Assembly (NCBI GenBank): GCA_025456085.1
Contig: JALOLF010000002.1
Location: forward strand, 45,741-109,740
DNA length: 64,000 bases
Reading direction: 5' to 3'
Source of the DNA: Acidimicrobiales bacterium
GTDB taxonomy: Bacteria; Actinomycetota; Acidimicrobiia; Acidimicrobiales; Acidimicrobilacustridaceae
The first letter of the stretch is position 1; each line of letters begins with the position of its first letter. Under the pieces are notes generated by a model. It was not told the origin of the DNA. It searched no databases and saw only the letters and a list, made by a program, of their open reading frames with translations. This document shows positions 6,920-16,238 of this stretch, piece by piece. A program made the position numbers and the translations under genes.

Positions 6920-8326
6920 TCAGCCTGCGGCAGCGAGCTGGTCCGCGAGCCAGTCCGCGGGCCGCCGCTGCTCGACGAGGGCGCGCAGCGTCGCCGCCCG
7001 CCGTGCCCGCTCGGCCGGCGACAGGGCGAGCGCCTGTGCGAGGGCGTCCGCGGTGCCGGAGATGTCGAAGGGATGCACGGTGAGGACGTGGTCGTGCAGC
7101 TCCTCCCAGGCACCGGTACCGGGGCTCAGCAGCACGGTGCCGTCCCGCTCGTTGACGAGCGGACCTTCCTTGGCGACCAGGTTCAGCCCGTCGGTGAGCG
7201 AGTTGACCAGGAGCACGTCGTAGCGGCGCAGCCCGGCCAGGGAGCGGGGATAGTCGTCGGAGGTGTCGAGCAGGATCGGCTGCCACTCCGGCGTCCCCCA
7301 TCGTGCGTTGATGCGGGCGACGAGGCGGTCGAGCTCCTCGCGGTAGCGCTGGTACTCCGCCAGGCTCTCGCGACTGGGGTACAGGAAGGCCGCGAACACC
7401 ACTCGCCCGCGCCAGCTCGGATGGCGCGCCAGGAGCTCGTCGAAGGCCAGGAAGCCCCGCAGCTGGTTCTTCGACAGCTCGATGCGGTCGACGCGCACGA
7501 TCACCTGGCGCTCGCCGATGTGGTCGTCGAACGACGCCAGCGCCGCCGTCGCCGCCGCGCTCGACGCCTCGGACCGCACGACGTCGGGTTCGGGTGCCAG
7601 CGGCGCCACGAAGGTCGAGGGAGCACGATCGACGAACTCGGCGCAGTCGGCCCGGAAGTGCCGCTCCCAGCGCCGCGTGTGGAACCCGCAGGCATGGTGG
7701 TCCGCCATGCCGCTCAGCAGGACCCGCCGCACCTCGTCGGGCAGCGTGGCGAACAGCTCCGGGCCCGCGAAGGGGGTGTGGGAGAAGTGCACGGTGCGCA
7801 GGTCGGGACGGGCCGTGCGCAGCAGGGGTGCCAGCAGCGGGAGGTGGTAGTCCTGCACCAGCACGGCGGCGTCCGCCGGCGCCCGCGCCGCGACGGCCCG
7901 CGCGAAGGTCAGGTTGACCGACCGGAACGCCGTCCAGGCCTCGAACCAGGCCTGGTCGAACGACGGCCGGCGGGGGAGGTCGAACAACCCGTGGTGCACG
8001 AACCACAGCGTGGCGTTGCTCACGACGTCGTAGGCCAGGCGGTAGGTCTCGGGGTCGATGTCCAGCAGGTCGACCCGGAAGCCATGGGCCTCGACGGTGC
8101 CCGACCGGGCCATCTGGCGGTCGCCGTCGGTCATGGCGGCTGCGATCCACCGGCTGGCGCCGTCGCGCACGAGCGAACCGATGCCCGACACCAGCCCTCC
8201 CGCGCCACGGTGGCCGACGAGGTTCCCCCCTGCGTCGGTTCGGAAGGTCAGCGGTCCGCGGTTCGACACCAGCACCACGGGTCGCTCGGGTGCCGCACCT
8301 GCCTGGAGAAGGTCACCGGCCGGCAT
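6920..8326 (-). CDS. otsA: Alpha,alpha-trehalose-phosphate synthase (OtsA, GT20)
   Basis: GT20 retaining glycosyltransferase joining NDP-glucose and glucose 6-phosphate into trehalose 6-phosphate. At 468 aa it is a single-domain OtsA. Seen are the N-terminal VVLVSNRGPL and GAGGLVSG loop, VQDYHLPLL, HTPFAGPE, the RVDRIELSKNQLRGF stretch that replaces the usual VDRLDYTKGI, and the acceptor/donor motif DGLNLVAKEG. The enzyme is shorter and more diverged than E. coli OtsA, so glucosylglycerol-phosphate synthase-like specificity is possible, but the neighbouring otsB favours trehalose. ATG start at 8326 with a leaderless-type -10 six bases upstream. Confidence 0.83.
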   Translation of the reverse strand: MPAGDLLQAGAAPERPVVLVSNRGPLTFRTDAGGNLVGHRGAGGLVSGIGSLVRDGASRWIAAAMTDGDRQMARSGTVEAHGFRVDLLDIDPETYRLAYDVVSNATLWFVHHGLFDLPRRPSFDQAWFEAWTAFRSVNLTFARAVAARAPADAAVLVQDYHLPLLAPLLRTARPDLRTVHFSHTPFAGPELFATLPDEVRRVLLSGMADHHACGFHTRRWERHFRADCAEFVDRAPSTFVAPLAPEPDVVRSEASSAAATAALASFDDHIGERQVIVRVDRIELSKNQLRGFLAFDELLARHPSWRGRVVFAAFLYPSRESLAEYQRYREELDRLVARINARWGTPEWQPILLDTSDDYPRSLAGLRRYDVLLVNSLTDGLNLVAKEGPLVNERDGTVLLSPGTGAWEELHDHVLTVHPFDISGTADALAQALALSPAERARRAATLRALVEQRRPADWLADQLAAAG

Positions 8327-8332
8327 GTCACG

Positions 8333-8338
8333 ACGCTA
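8333..8338 (-). promoter_or_regulatory. -10 element of leaderless promoter for otsA
   Basis: Minus-strand TAGCGT lies six bases from the otsA ATG. The otsA and glycerate kinase starts are only 61 bp apart, so control of the divergent pair may be shared. Confidence 0.5.
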
Positions 8339-8387
8339 ACCGCTGCGTTGCCGTGGCACGAGCACGGATCGCGGGCACCATGGTCGG

Positions 8388-9374
8388 GTGCACATCGTCG
8401 CCGCCCCAGACAAGTTCCGCGGCACGGCCACGGCCGCGCAGGTGGGTGAGGCCGTCGCCCGGGCCGCGGCGGCGGTCGGGGCGACCTGCACCGTCGTGCC
8501 CATGGCCGACGGCGGGGAGGGCACCTTGGAGGCGCTCGGCGGGGCCAACAGGCGGACGTGGGTGACCGGACCGCTCGGCGACCCGGTCGAGGCGCCCTGG
8601 CGGCTCTCGAGGGGTCGGGCGGTGATCGAGATGGCCCGGGCGTCCGGGCTGGCCCTCGTGGGAGGAGCCGAGGGCAACGATCCGGTCGCGGCCACGACCT
8701 ACGGCACCGGCGAGCTGATCGCGGCGGCCTTCGAGGCAGGCGCCCGTCGGATCGTGGTGGGGGTGGGCGGCTCGGCCACGACCGACGGCGGCCTCGGCGC
8801 GCTGCGGGCGTTGTACCCGTTGCAGCGCCTCCGGGCCGTCGAGTTGGTGGTGGCCTGCGACGTGCGCCTCGGCTTCGTCGACGCGGCCGAGGTGTTCGCC
8901 CCCCAGAAGGGTGCCAGCTCTGCGCAGGTGGCGCTGCTGCGCCGACGCCTCGAGCGCCTGGCACAGACCTATCTGGAGGAGTACGGCCTCGACGTGCGGG
9001 ATCTGGAGGGAGCCGGCGCCGCCGGCGGCCTTGCCGGGGGGCTCGCGGCGGCCGGGGCCGACCTCGAGCCGGGGTTCGAGGTCGTCGCCGACGAGGTGCA
9101 CCTGGCCGAACTCCTCGAGGGCGCCGACCTGGTCGTGACCGGGGAGGGCTTCCTCGACCGGGAGAGCTTCGACGGCAAGGTCGTGGGTGGGGTGGCGGAG
9201 CTGGCCGGCGAGCTGGGCGTGCCCGTGCTGGCCGTCGCGGGTGAGGTCTTCGACGAGGTCGGCGACCGGGTACCCGCGGTGGCGCTGGTGGAGCGGTTCG
9301 GGCGGGAGCGGTCGATGGTCGACACGCTGGACTGCATCGAAGCCGTCGTGGTGGAGCGCCTCAGCGGCGCATGA
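8388..9374 (+). CDS. Glycerate 2-kinase (GarK/GlxK family), short form
   Basis: Phosphorylates D-glycerate with ATP, normally giving 2-phosphoglycerate. Family landmarks are IVAAPDKFRGTATA, PMADGGEGT, GTGELIAAA, GVGGSATTDGG, FAPQKGAS, GAGAAGGLAGGL and VTGEGFLDRESFDGK. The 328 aa are roughly 50 fewer than usual: a segment after GGSATTDGG is missing and the C-terminus is clipped. The core motifs are intact, so activity is likely. GTG start at 8388. It lies between the trehalose genes and gpgS, suggesting a link with glycerate-containing solutes. Confidence 0.82.
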   Translation: MHIVAAPDKFRGTATAAQVGEAVARAAAAVGATCTVVPMADGGEGTLEALGGANRRTWVTGPLGDPVEAPWRLSRGRAVIEMARASGLALVGGAEGNDPVAATTYGTGELIAAAFEAGARRIVVGVGGSATTDGGLGALRALYPLQRLRAVELVVACDVRLGFVDAAEVFAPQKGASSAQVALLRRRLERLAQTYLEEYGLDVRDLEGAGAAGGLAGGLAAAGADLEPGFEVVADEVHLAELLEGADLVVTGEGFLDRESFDGKVVGGVAELAGELGVPVLAVAGEVFDEVGDRVPAVALVERFGRERSMVDTLDCIEAVVVERLSGA

Positions 9375-9546
9375 CGGCGCGCACGACCACCACGGCCAGG
9401 GCGACGAGCCCGATCACCACCACGAGACGGATGAGGCCCGCGATGGCGCCGGCCACCCAGCCGAACACCGAGATCAGCCCGATGACGGCCAGGATCCCGA
9501 TGAACACCACCAGGCTCAGCGGCATCGAGGGTCGTTCGTCGTCCAC
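9361..9546 (-). CDS. Small membrane protein, two transmembrane helices
   Basis: A 61-aa protein that is almost entirely hydrophobic after the first eight residues: helix 1 about residues 9-33 and helix 2 about 36-58, ending VRAVMRR. The 3' end overlaps the convergent glycerate kinase gene by 14 bp. A GTG start at 9546 is favoured because minus-strand TAGCAT sits six bases upstream; an internal ATG (MPLSLV) is the alternative. Function unknown. Confidence 0.65.
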   Translation of the reverse strand: MDDERPSMPLSLVVFIGILAVIGLISVFGWVAGAIAGLIRLVVVIGLVALAVVVVRAVMRR

Positions 9547-9552
9547 GTGGCC

Positions 9553-9558
9553 ATGCTA
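9553..9558 (-). promoter_or_regulatory. -10 element of leaderless promoter for the small membrane protein
   Basis: Minus-strand TAGCAT is followed by six bases and the GTG start at 9546. Confidence 0.5.
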
Positions 9559-9669
9559 CGGACCGGGCGTGCGTCGCGCGCCGCGGCGATCCCGTCCGGT
9601 CGTCGGGGTCACGCCGGGGCGCGTGCACGTAGCATGCGCCCCGAGGAACCCGGGGGAGGGACAGCGGGC

Positions 9670-11121
9670 ATGACCGACGAACTCACCACGCTCGACGCCG
9701 TGGCCCAGGCGGCGCTGGTGCGCGCCGGCGAGGTCAGCCCGTCGGAGCTCGTCGACGCGGCCATCGCCCGCGTCGAGCGACTGAACCCGCAGCTCAACGC
9801 CGTCATCCACGAGCGGTTCGAGCGCGCCCGGAGCGAGGCGTCGGAGCCGCTGCCGGACGGGCCGCTGCGGGGCGTGCCCTTCGTGCTCAAGGACCTCGAC
9901 GGCTACCTGGGCGACGAGCCGTACCACGCCGGCACCCGCCACCTCCGGGATCTCGGGTGGCGCGCGCCGCACGACAGCAACCTCACCCGGCGCTTCCGCG
10001 AGGCCGGACTCGTGGTCATCGGTCGGACGAACACCCCGGAGCTGGGCCTGCAGCCCACCACGGAGCCCGAGGCCTACGGCCCGACGTGCAACCCGTGGAA
10101 CCTCGGACACTCCACCGGCGGCTCCAGCGGTGGCTCCGCAGCCGCGGTGGCGGCGGGTCTGGTGCCGATCGGCCACGCCGGCGACGGCGGCGGCTCCATC
10201 CGCATCCCGGCGAGCGAGTGCGGCCTCGTCGGGCTCAAGCCCAGTCGCGGCCGGCACTCCCTCGGGCCCGAGCTGGGTGAGGCGTGGGCCGGGTTCGTGA
10301 GCCGTCTCGTGGTCAGCCGCTCGGTGCGCGACACCGCGACCGTGCTCGATGCCGTGCACGGCTGGATGCCGGGCGATCCCTACACGGCGCCGGCCCCGGC
10401 GCGGCCCTACGTCGAGGAGCTGGTGTCGGATCCGCCTCCGCTGCGCGTCGGGTTCCTCACCGCCGCCGCCGACCCGTCGGTTGCGGTGCACCCGGCGTGC
10501 GAGGCGGCCGTGCTCGACACCCTGCGGCAGCTCGAGTCCCTGGGCCACCGGGTGGCCGACGACCGGCCCGAGGCGCTCGCGGATGCCGGAGCCGTCGCCG
10601 AGTTCACGGCGCAGTTCATCAACCTGTACGCCACCTGGGTCGCGACCGACCTCGACGAGCTGGGCCGGCTCAGCGGTGCACCGGTCGGCCCCGCCGGCGT
10701 CGAGGCGGGCACGTGGACGCTGGGCGAGATGGGCCGTGCGGTGAGCGGGGTGCAGTACCTCGAGGCGCTCGTGTTCTGCCATCGCTTCACCCGCCGGGTG
10801 GCGGCGTGGTGGGCCGACGGCTTCGACATCCTCGTGACGCCGACCATCCCCGAGCCGCCACCGGAGCTGGGGGCGTTCCGCGCCACGGCGGACGATCCGC
10901 TGCGGGGGCTGCTCCGGTCGGCCGCCCTGGTGCAGTTCACCGCGCCGTTCAACGCCACCGGCCAACCGGCGATCTCGCTGCCGCTGGGCTGGCACGACGG
11001 CCTGCCCGTCGGCGTGCAGCTCGTGGCGCCCTACGGCCGGGAGGACCTCCTGTTGGCCCTGGCCGCCCAGCTCGAGCGGGCCGCGCCGTGGGCGCACCAC
11101 CGGCCCCCCGTGCACGCCTGA
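9670..11121 (+). CDS. Amidase signature family enzyme
   Basis: A 483-aa hydrolase with the Ser-cisSer-Lys triad of the amidase signature family: Lys in GVPFVLKD, the Gly/Ser-rich GGSSGGSAAAVAAGL carrying the cis-Ser, and the nucleophile Ser in GDGGGSIRIPAS. This group hydrolyses small amides, acyl-amides or amidated esters; substrate is not predictable. There is no gatB or gatC neighbour, so it is unlikely to be GatA. The ATG at 9670 follows a GGGGGAGGG ribosome-binding region. A paralogue lies at 31037. The stop sits inside a 7-bp tandem repeat. Confidence 0.87.
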   Translation: MTDELTTLDAVAQAALVRAGEVSPSELVDAAIARVERLNPQLNAVIHERFERARSEASEPLPDGPLRGVPFVLKDLDGYLGDEPYHAGTRHLRDLGWRAPHDSNLTRRFREAGLVVIGRTNTPELGLQPTTEPEAYGPTCNPWNLGHSTGGSSGGSAAAVAAGLVPIGHAGDGGGSIRIPASECGLVGLKPSRGRHSLGPELGEAWAGFVSRLVVSRSVRDTATVLDAVHGWMPGDPYTAPAPARPYVEELVSDPPPLRVGFLTAAADPSVAVHPACEAAVLDTLRQLESLGHRVADDRPEALADAGAVAEFTAQFINLYATWVATDLDELGRLSGAPVGPAGVEAGTWTLGEMGRAVSGVQYLEALVFCHRFTRRVAAWWADGFDILVTPTIPEPPPELGAFRATADDPLRGLLRSAALVQFTAPFNATGQPAISLPLGWHDGLPVGVQLVAPYGREDLLLALAAQLERAAPWAHHRPPVHA

Positions 11122-11141
11122 CGCCTGACGCCTGACGCCTG
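11114..11141 (+). repeat. Four 7-bp tandem repeats (ACGCCTG) across the amidase stop codon
   Basis: Four perfect copies of ACGCCTG run from 11114 to 11141. The in-frame TGA is at 11119-11121. Because the period is 7, the further TGA triplets at 11126, 11133 and 11140 fall in successive frames, so all three frames are closed here. Confidence 0.85.
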
Positions 11142-11167
11142 ACGGCGGAGCGGCCCGAGGCGGGTGC

Positions 11168-11446
11168 TCAGTCCTCCAGCAGGATCGTGTCGGGTGGGTG
11201 CACGGTGCGTTCCCAGCGGCGCAGCGATCCGTGGTGTGCCAGCCCGACCCCGTCCTGGCGCACGTAGCCGGTGGGTCGCAGCTCCGCCGGCGGGGGTTGG
11301 TCGACCAGCACCATCGCCCGCGCCACGACCTCGAGCGCATCGGGGGCGTCGTCGTGCTCCCTGACGGCGTGCAGGGCGCCGCCGGGCGCGCACCCGGTCA
11401 GCTCGGCGACGAGCTCGGCCAGGCGGGACGTGCGGGTGTCGGCCAT
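11168..11446 (-). CDS. Hypothetical protein, 92 aa
   Basis: Soluble small protein without recognised family. An N-terminal helix-rich part (TSRLAELVAELTGC) leads to PDALEVVARAMVLVDQ and a Trp/Arg-containing C-terminus ending TILLED. The ATG at 11446 is chosen because AGGAGG lies seven bases before it on the minus strand, one of the better ribosome-binding sites in this window. It lies downstream of gpgS on the same strand, separated by a 26-bp palindrome, so it is probably a separate transcription unit or is attenuated from gpgS. Confidence 0.65.
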   Translation of the reverse strand: MADTRTSRLAELVAELTGCAPGGALHAVREHDDAPDALEVVARAMVLVDQPPPAELRPTGYVRQDGVGLAHHGSLRRWERTVHPPDTILLED

Positions 11447-11492
11447 GGGCCCTCCTGGCTCGACGTGGGCCGAACGGACCACTCGGAGTCGT

Positions 11493-11518
11493 GTTCCTGG
11501 GTCGAACGACCCAGGAAC
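11493..11518. repeat. 26-bp near-perfect palindrome between gpgS and the 92-aa gene
   Basis: Arms GTTCCTGGGTCG and CGACCCAGGAAC are perfect over 12 bp with AA between them. It lies 57 bp past the gpgS stop and 47 bp before the next start. It could be a terminator hairpin without a U-tract or an operator for the 92-aa gene. Confidence 0.65.
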
Positions 11519-11574
11519 TCCATCGGCCCGTGCCCGGTCCGCCTTGAGGGTGAGCGGGGCACTCGTCGTGATCC

Positions 11575-12474
11575 TCAAGGTCGGTTGCGGTACGACGGCA
11601 CGTCGAGCAGCGCCGGTCGTTCACTCCCGTCGATGTGGACCACGGTCCCCTCGGGCCGCACCAGGGCGGCACAGGCCGACACCAGCTCCGGGTCGGCTCG
11701 TCGCAACGCCGCCTGGAGCACTGCCGTGGCCTGGGGCGAGAGCTCGTCGAGCGGCCGGTTGCGGTGGATGCGCACGCCCAGGTCCACCTGGGCCAGGGCC
11801 TGCACCCCGAACCGGTCCGCGATGTCGATGAGGAGCGCGATGTCCACGCCGTAGCCGCGCACGAAGGGCACCTGCTCGAGCGCCGAGCGGCGCCCGCCGT
11901 ACTCGCCGGCGAGGGGCTGCACCACGGTGGCCAGGCCGGGGAACAGCAGCGAGAGCACGGGCCGAGCCAGCAGCTCGGTGACCCGACCGCCCCGGTCGGT
12001 CGACCCCTCCAGCGGTCGGTGGTAGAAGCCTTTGACGAACACCACCTCCGGGTGCAGCAGGAGGGGGCCCAGCAGCCCGGTCACGAAGTGCACGTCGAAG
12101 TTGCGGATGTCGGCGTCGCACCACAGCACGACGTCCCCGCTGGAGGCGAACAGCGACTTCCACATGGCCTCGCCCTTGCCGTGGCCCTCGCCGTACTCCG
12201 GCAGGATCTCCTCGGCTCGCAGCACCTTGGCGCCGGCCTCGGAGGCCACGTCGGCGGTCCGGTCCTCGGAGTGGTCGTCCACCACGACGATCTCGTCCAC
12301 GAGCGCGCAGCCGGAGACCAGCCGGTCGTGGATCGTCGCCACGATGGCGCCCACCGTGGGTTCCTCGTTGCGGGCGGGAAGGCACACCGACACGGTGGTG
12401 TCGGCCTTGGCGGCGATCAGCCGGTCGAGGTCGAACGTGTCGGCGACGAAGGTGGATATCGACGTCGTGGTCAT
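11575..12474 (-). CDS. gpgS: Glucosyl-3-phosphoglycerate synthase (GpgS, GT81)
   Basis: Transfers glucose from NDP-glucose to 3-phosphoglycerate, the first step to glucosylglycerate and to methylglucose lipopolysaccharides in actinobacteria. The 299-aa protein shows the GT-A fold: VSVCLPARNEEPTVG, VVDDHSEDRT, the metal motif in WCDADIRN, GFYHRPLEG and PLAGEYGGRR, then GYGVDIALLIDI. The ATG is at 12474. No dedicated glucosyl-3-phosphoglycerate phosphatase is visible nearby; otsB is the only HAD phosphatase in the region. It diverges from cysO. Confidence 0.88.
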   Translation of the reverse strand: MTTTSISTFVADTFDLDRLIAAKADTTVSVCLPARNEEPTVGAIVATIHDRLVSGCALVDEIVVVDDHSEDRTADVASEAGAKVLRAEEILPEYGEGHGKGEAMWKSLFASSGDVVLWCDADIRNFDVHFVTGLLGPLLLHPEVVFVKGFYHRPLEGSTDRGGRVTELLARPVLSLLFPGLATVVQPLAGEYGGRRSALEQVPFVRGYGVDIALLIDIADRFGVQALAQVDLGVRIHRNRPLDELSPQATAVLQAALRRADPELVSACAALVRPEGTVVHIDGSERPALLDVPSYRNRP

Positions 12475-12603
12475 GGCTGGGTCGGCTCTCGCTGTGGGGC
12501 AGTGCCCGGACAAGCACGTTCAGGTTACGCGGCGGGTGGCGGCATGGGACAACCGCGCCGGTACGATCGGCGTCCACCAGAACGGAGAGCGAGGTTCCCC
12601 CCG

Positions 12604-12879
12604 ATGAGCGTGACCGTGCGCGTGCCACCCGTGTTCCGCACCATGACCGGCGGCCAGTCCCAGGTGACCGTGGAGGGCGCCACCGTCGGCGGGGTGCTCG
12701 ACGCCCTCGATGGCGCGCACCCGGGGTTCAAGGACAAGCTGCTCGACGACGAGGGCAAGCTCGTGCGCTACGTGAACCTGTTCGTCGACGACGACGACGT
12801 GCGCTTCCTGGACGGTCTGGCCACCCCGGTCCCCGACGGCGGCACCCTCTCGATCATGCAGGCCGTCGCCGGCGGCTGA
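12604..12879 (+). CDS. cysO: CysO-like MoaD/ThiS sulfur-carrier protein
   Basis: A 91-aa ubiquitin-fold sulfur carrier ending in AVAGG, the Gly-Gly tail that is activated to a thiocarboxylate. The segment KLVRYVNLFVDDDDVRFLDGLATPV is closest to mycobacterial CysO (KLHRFVNIYVNDEDVRF), which donates sulfide to CysM for cysteine synthesis and is released by Mec. Neither cysM nor mec is adjacent in this window, so the pathway genes must be elsewhere or the protein serves another acceptor. ATG at 12604; TACGAT at 12561-12566 is a possible -10. Confidence 0.8.
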   Translation: MSVTVRVPPVFRTMTGGQSQVTVEGATVGGVLDALDGAHPGFKDKLLDDEGKLVRYVNLFVDDDDVRFLDGLATPVPDGGTLSIMQAVAGG

Positions 12880-13223
12880 CCGGCACCCGGGTCGGGTCCG
12901 TCCGAGCCGCACCGGTCGGTCCGGCGCCGTGGCCACGATGTGTGGCCGCCTCCGGGGCACGCCCACGCAGTGTCGGTTCGTGGGTGGGCCGTTCGATTCA
13001 ATTTCGGGCTTCCGGGGACGTGCCGGTGCAGTTCGCGCCGGTCGCCGACGATAACGGAGAGGAAGCGGCTCCCAGATCCCAGCGGATCGACGGCGGGAAC
13101 CAGGCCGGGCTGGCCGGCTGATCGACTGGCGGGTCGATCGGCCGGCCATCGGCTCGTTCGGGGGCCGTCGGGCAGGATTTGTCCGTGCGGAGGTTGCGAT
13201 TCCCCGGCTCGTCTGCGAGTCTG
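12880..13223. other. Non-coding region upstream of the groEL control site
   Basis: About 340 bp with no convincing gene. It contains an inverted repeat GATCGAC-6-GTCGATC at 13120-13139 and a candidate -35 (TTGCGA at 13194-13199) for groEL. The sequence GATAACGGAGAGGAAGCGG near 13050 looks like a ribosome-binding region but no sensible frame follows it. Confidence 0.5.
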
Positions 13224-13250
13224 TTAGCACTCGCACCTTGAGAGTGCTAG
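13224..13250. promoter_or_regulatory. CIRCE element (HrcA operator) of groEL
   Basis: TTAGCACTC-N9-GAGTGCTAG matches the CIRCE consensus TTAGCACTC-N9-GAGTGCTAA except at the last base. It lies 63 bp before the groEL start, as expected for repression by HrcA that is relieved on heat shock. An additional right-half-like GAGTGCTGA is present at 13264-13272. Confidence 0.93.
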
Positions 13251-13286
13251 CAGACACCAGCTGAGAGTGCTGACGGCCAGTGGTGA

Positions 13287-14933
<1,647 letters not shown>

Positions 14934-14953
14934 TCCTCCCCGAACGGGACGGT

Positions 14954-14983
14954 GTGTGGGGCGCCCTGCGGGGTGCCCCACAC
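14954..14983. terminator. Stem-loop terminator after groEL
   Basis: GTGTGGGGCGCCC and GGGTGCCCCACAC form a 13-bp stem with one wobble position and a TGCG loop. It begins 21 bp past the groEL stop and ends just before the stop of the convergent glycosyltransferase. There is no U-run, as is usual in high-GC actinobacteria. Confidence 0.75.
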
Positions 14984-14987
14984 GCGT

Positions 14988-16100
14988 TCACCCCTCCGGT
15001 CCGGTCGGTCCTGGTCCTCCGGCCGGCGCTCCCGGCCGGGCCGCTGCCGCCGCGACCTTGGCCCGGATGCGGGCCGACTCGCCCTGTCGGTCCTGGAGGT
15101 CGGTGATCCGTGCACCGCTCGTCGTGTAGTGCACGGCGACGACGGGCAGCTCGAGCGGCGGGCGCTCCCGGGTCAGTCGCAGCAGCAGGTCCCAGTCGCC
15201 CAGGGAGCTGAGCGACTCGTCGAAGGTCGCCTCGGCGAGGCCGGCCCGGTGGGCGAGCACGCCCATGTCCGCGATGTTGCCCTGCTCCAGGGTGGCTCGG
15301 TCGTAGGGCTCGACGTGCGTCCAGGGCAGTTGGCCGGGACCAGACGCATGGAGCTCGTCACGGTCCTCGATGATGCGGGCGCCGTAGAGCACGTCGGTGT
15401 CCGGTCGTTGGCGGAACGCCCAGGCGACGGCCTTCAGCCACACCGGGCCGAGGACGTTGTCGTCGTCGAGGTACGCCACGACGTCGCCGGTGGCGGCGGC
15501 CAGCGCCCGGTTGCGCGCCGCGCAGCACCCGGCGTGGGACCCGGTGAGCACCCGGATGCGGGGGTCGTCGTAGGCGGCCAGCACCTCGGGTGTGGTGTCG
15601 GTGCTGCCGTCGTCGACGACCAGCAGCTCCCAGTTGGCGTACGGCTGGGACGTGACCGATGCGATGGCCCGCCCCACCAGGTGCGACCGGTTGTAGGTGG
15701 GCATCACCACCGAGATCTGCAGGTCCTCGGGCACGTCGGCGGCCAGGACCCACTGCGTGACGGTGGCGACGGCCGCGACGCGTTCCAGCTCGGTCAGCCG
15801 CGCATGGTGGTCGTGCAGCGTCGACAGGATCTCGCCCACGATCTGCAGCTCGTGCGCGGTGCGCTCGGCCAGCGCTGCGGTCAGCTCGGCGCGATGGTGG
15901 GTCTCCTCGACGGTGGCCACGGCGTGGTCGGCCACCTTGCGGGTGGTGTCGTGGGCCTGGCTCAGCAGCTGCAACTGCCCCTGCACCCCGTCGACCTGCT
16001 CTTGCAGCACCGGGAGCTCCAGCATCGCCTCGAGCCGCGGCCGCAGCCACCGTCGCGCCCGGTCGCGGGCGGCGCCCAGCGGGCGACGTGCCCGGCTCAT
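14988..16100 (-). CDS. Family 2 glycosyltransferase with N-terminal coiled coil
   Basis: A 370-aa cytosolic protein. Residues ~1-125 are charged and helical (LQEQVDGVQGQLQLLSQ..., likely coiled coil), followed by a GT-A domain: ISVVMPTYNRSHLVGRAI, LLVVDDGSTDTT, CCAARNRALAAATG and YLDDDNVLGP, the DxD-type metal site. A GDWDLLLRLTRE segment carries the likely catalytic Asp. The acceptor is unknown; such enzymes often build cell-surface glycans. The ATG at 16100 is the first start that keeps the coiled coil and lies beyond the nitrobindin promoter region. It converges on groEL. Confidence 0.8.
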   Translation of the reverse strand: MSRARRPLGAARDRARRWLRPRLEAMLELPVLQEQVDGVQGQLQLLSQAHDTTRKVADHAVATVEETHHRAELTAALAERTAHELQIVGEILSTLHDHHARLTELERVAAVATVTQWVLAADVPEDLQISVVMPTYNRSHLVGRAIASVTSQPYANWELLVVDDGSTDTTPEVLAAYDDPRIRVLTGSHAGCCAARNRALAAATGDVVAYLDDDNVLGPVWLKAVAWAFRQRPDTDVLYGARIIEDRDELHASGPGQLPWTHVEPYDRATLEQGNIADMGVLAHRAGLAEATFDESLSSLGDWDLLLRLTRERPPLELPVVAVHYTTSGARITDLQDRQGESARIRAKVAAAAARPGAPAGGPGPTGPEG

Positions 16101-16226
16101 GACGCACCGGGTGCGAGCAGGTCGCGGCGGGCGTCGGGGGCAGGGTGGGCGACGGTGGCAGCGCACGACACGGCGAGAGCCTTCCCGGTGTCGTGGGGCA
16201 CCTGCAAGCGTCCCGCCCCGGCGGGC

Positions 16227-16232
16227 TACGGT
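16227..16232 (+). promoter_or_regulatory. -10 element of leaderless promoter for the nitrobindin-like gene
   Basis: TACGGT lies six bases before the ATG at 16239. Confidence 0.5.
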
Positions 16233-16238
16233 GCGCGC

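Noticed and set aside
9670..11121. GatA subunit of the tRNA amidotransferase
   Set aside because: No gatB or gatC nearby and a second similar amidase is present; the general amidase family is the safer call.
13120..13139. Inverted repeat GATCGAC-6-GTCGATC as a second groEL operator
   Set aside because: It lies well upstream of the CIRCE, has short arms and no match to a known heat-shock operator, so it is only noted in the intergenic entry.
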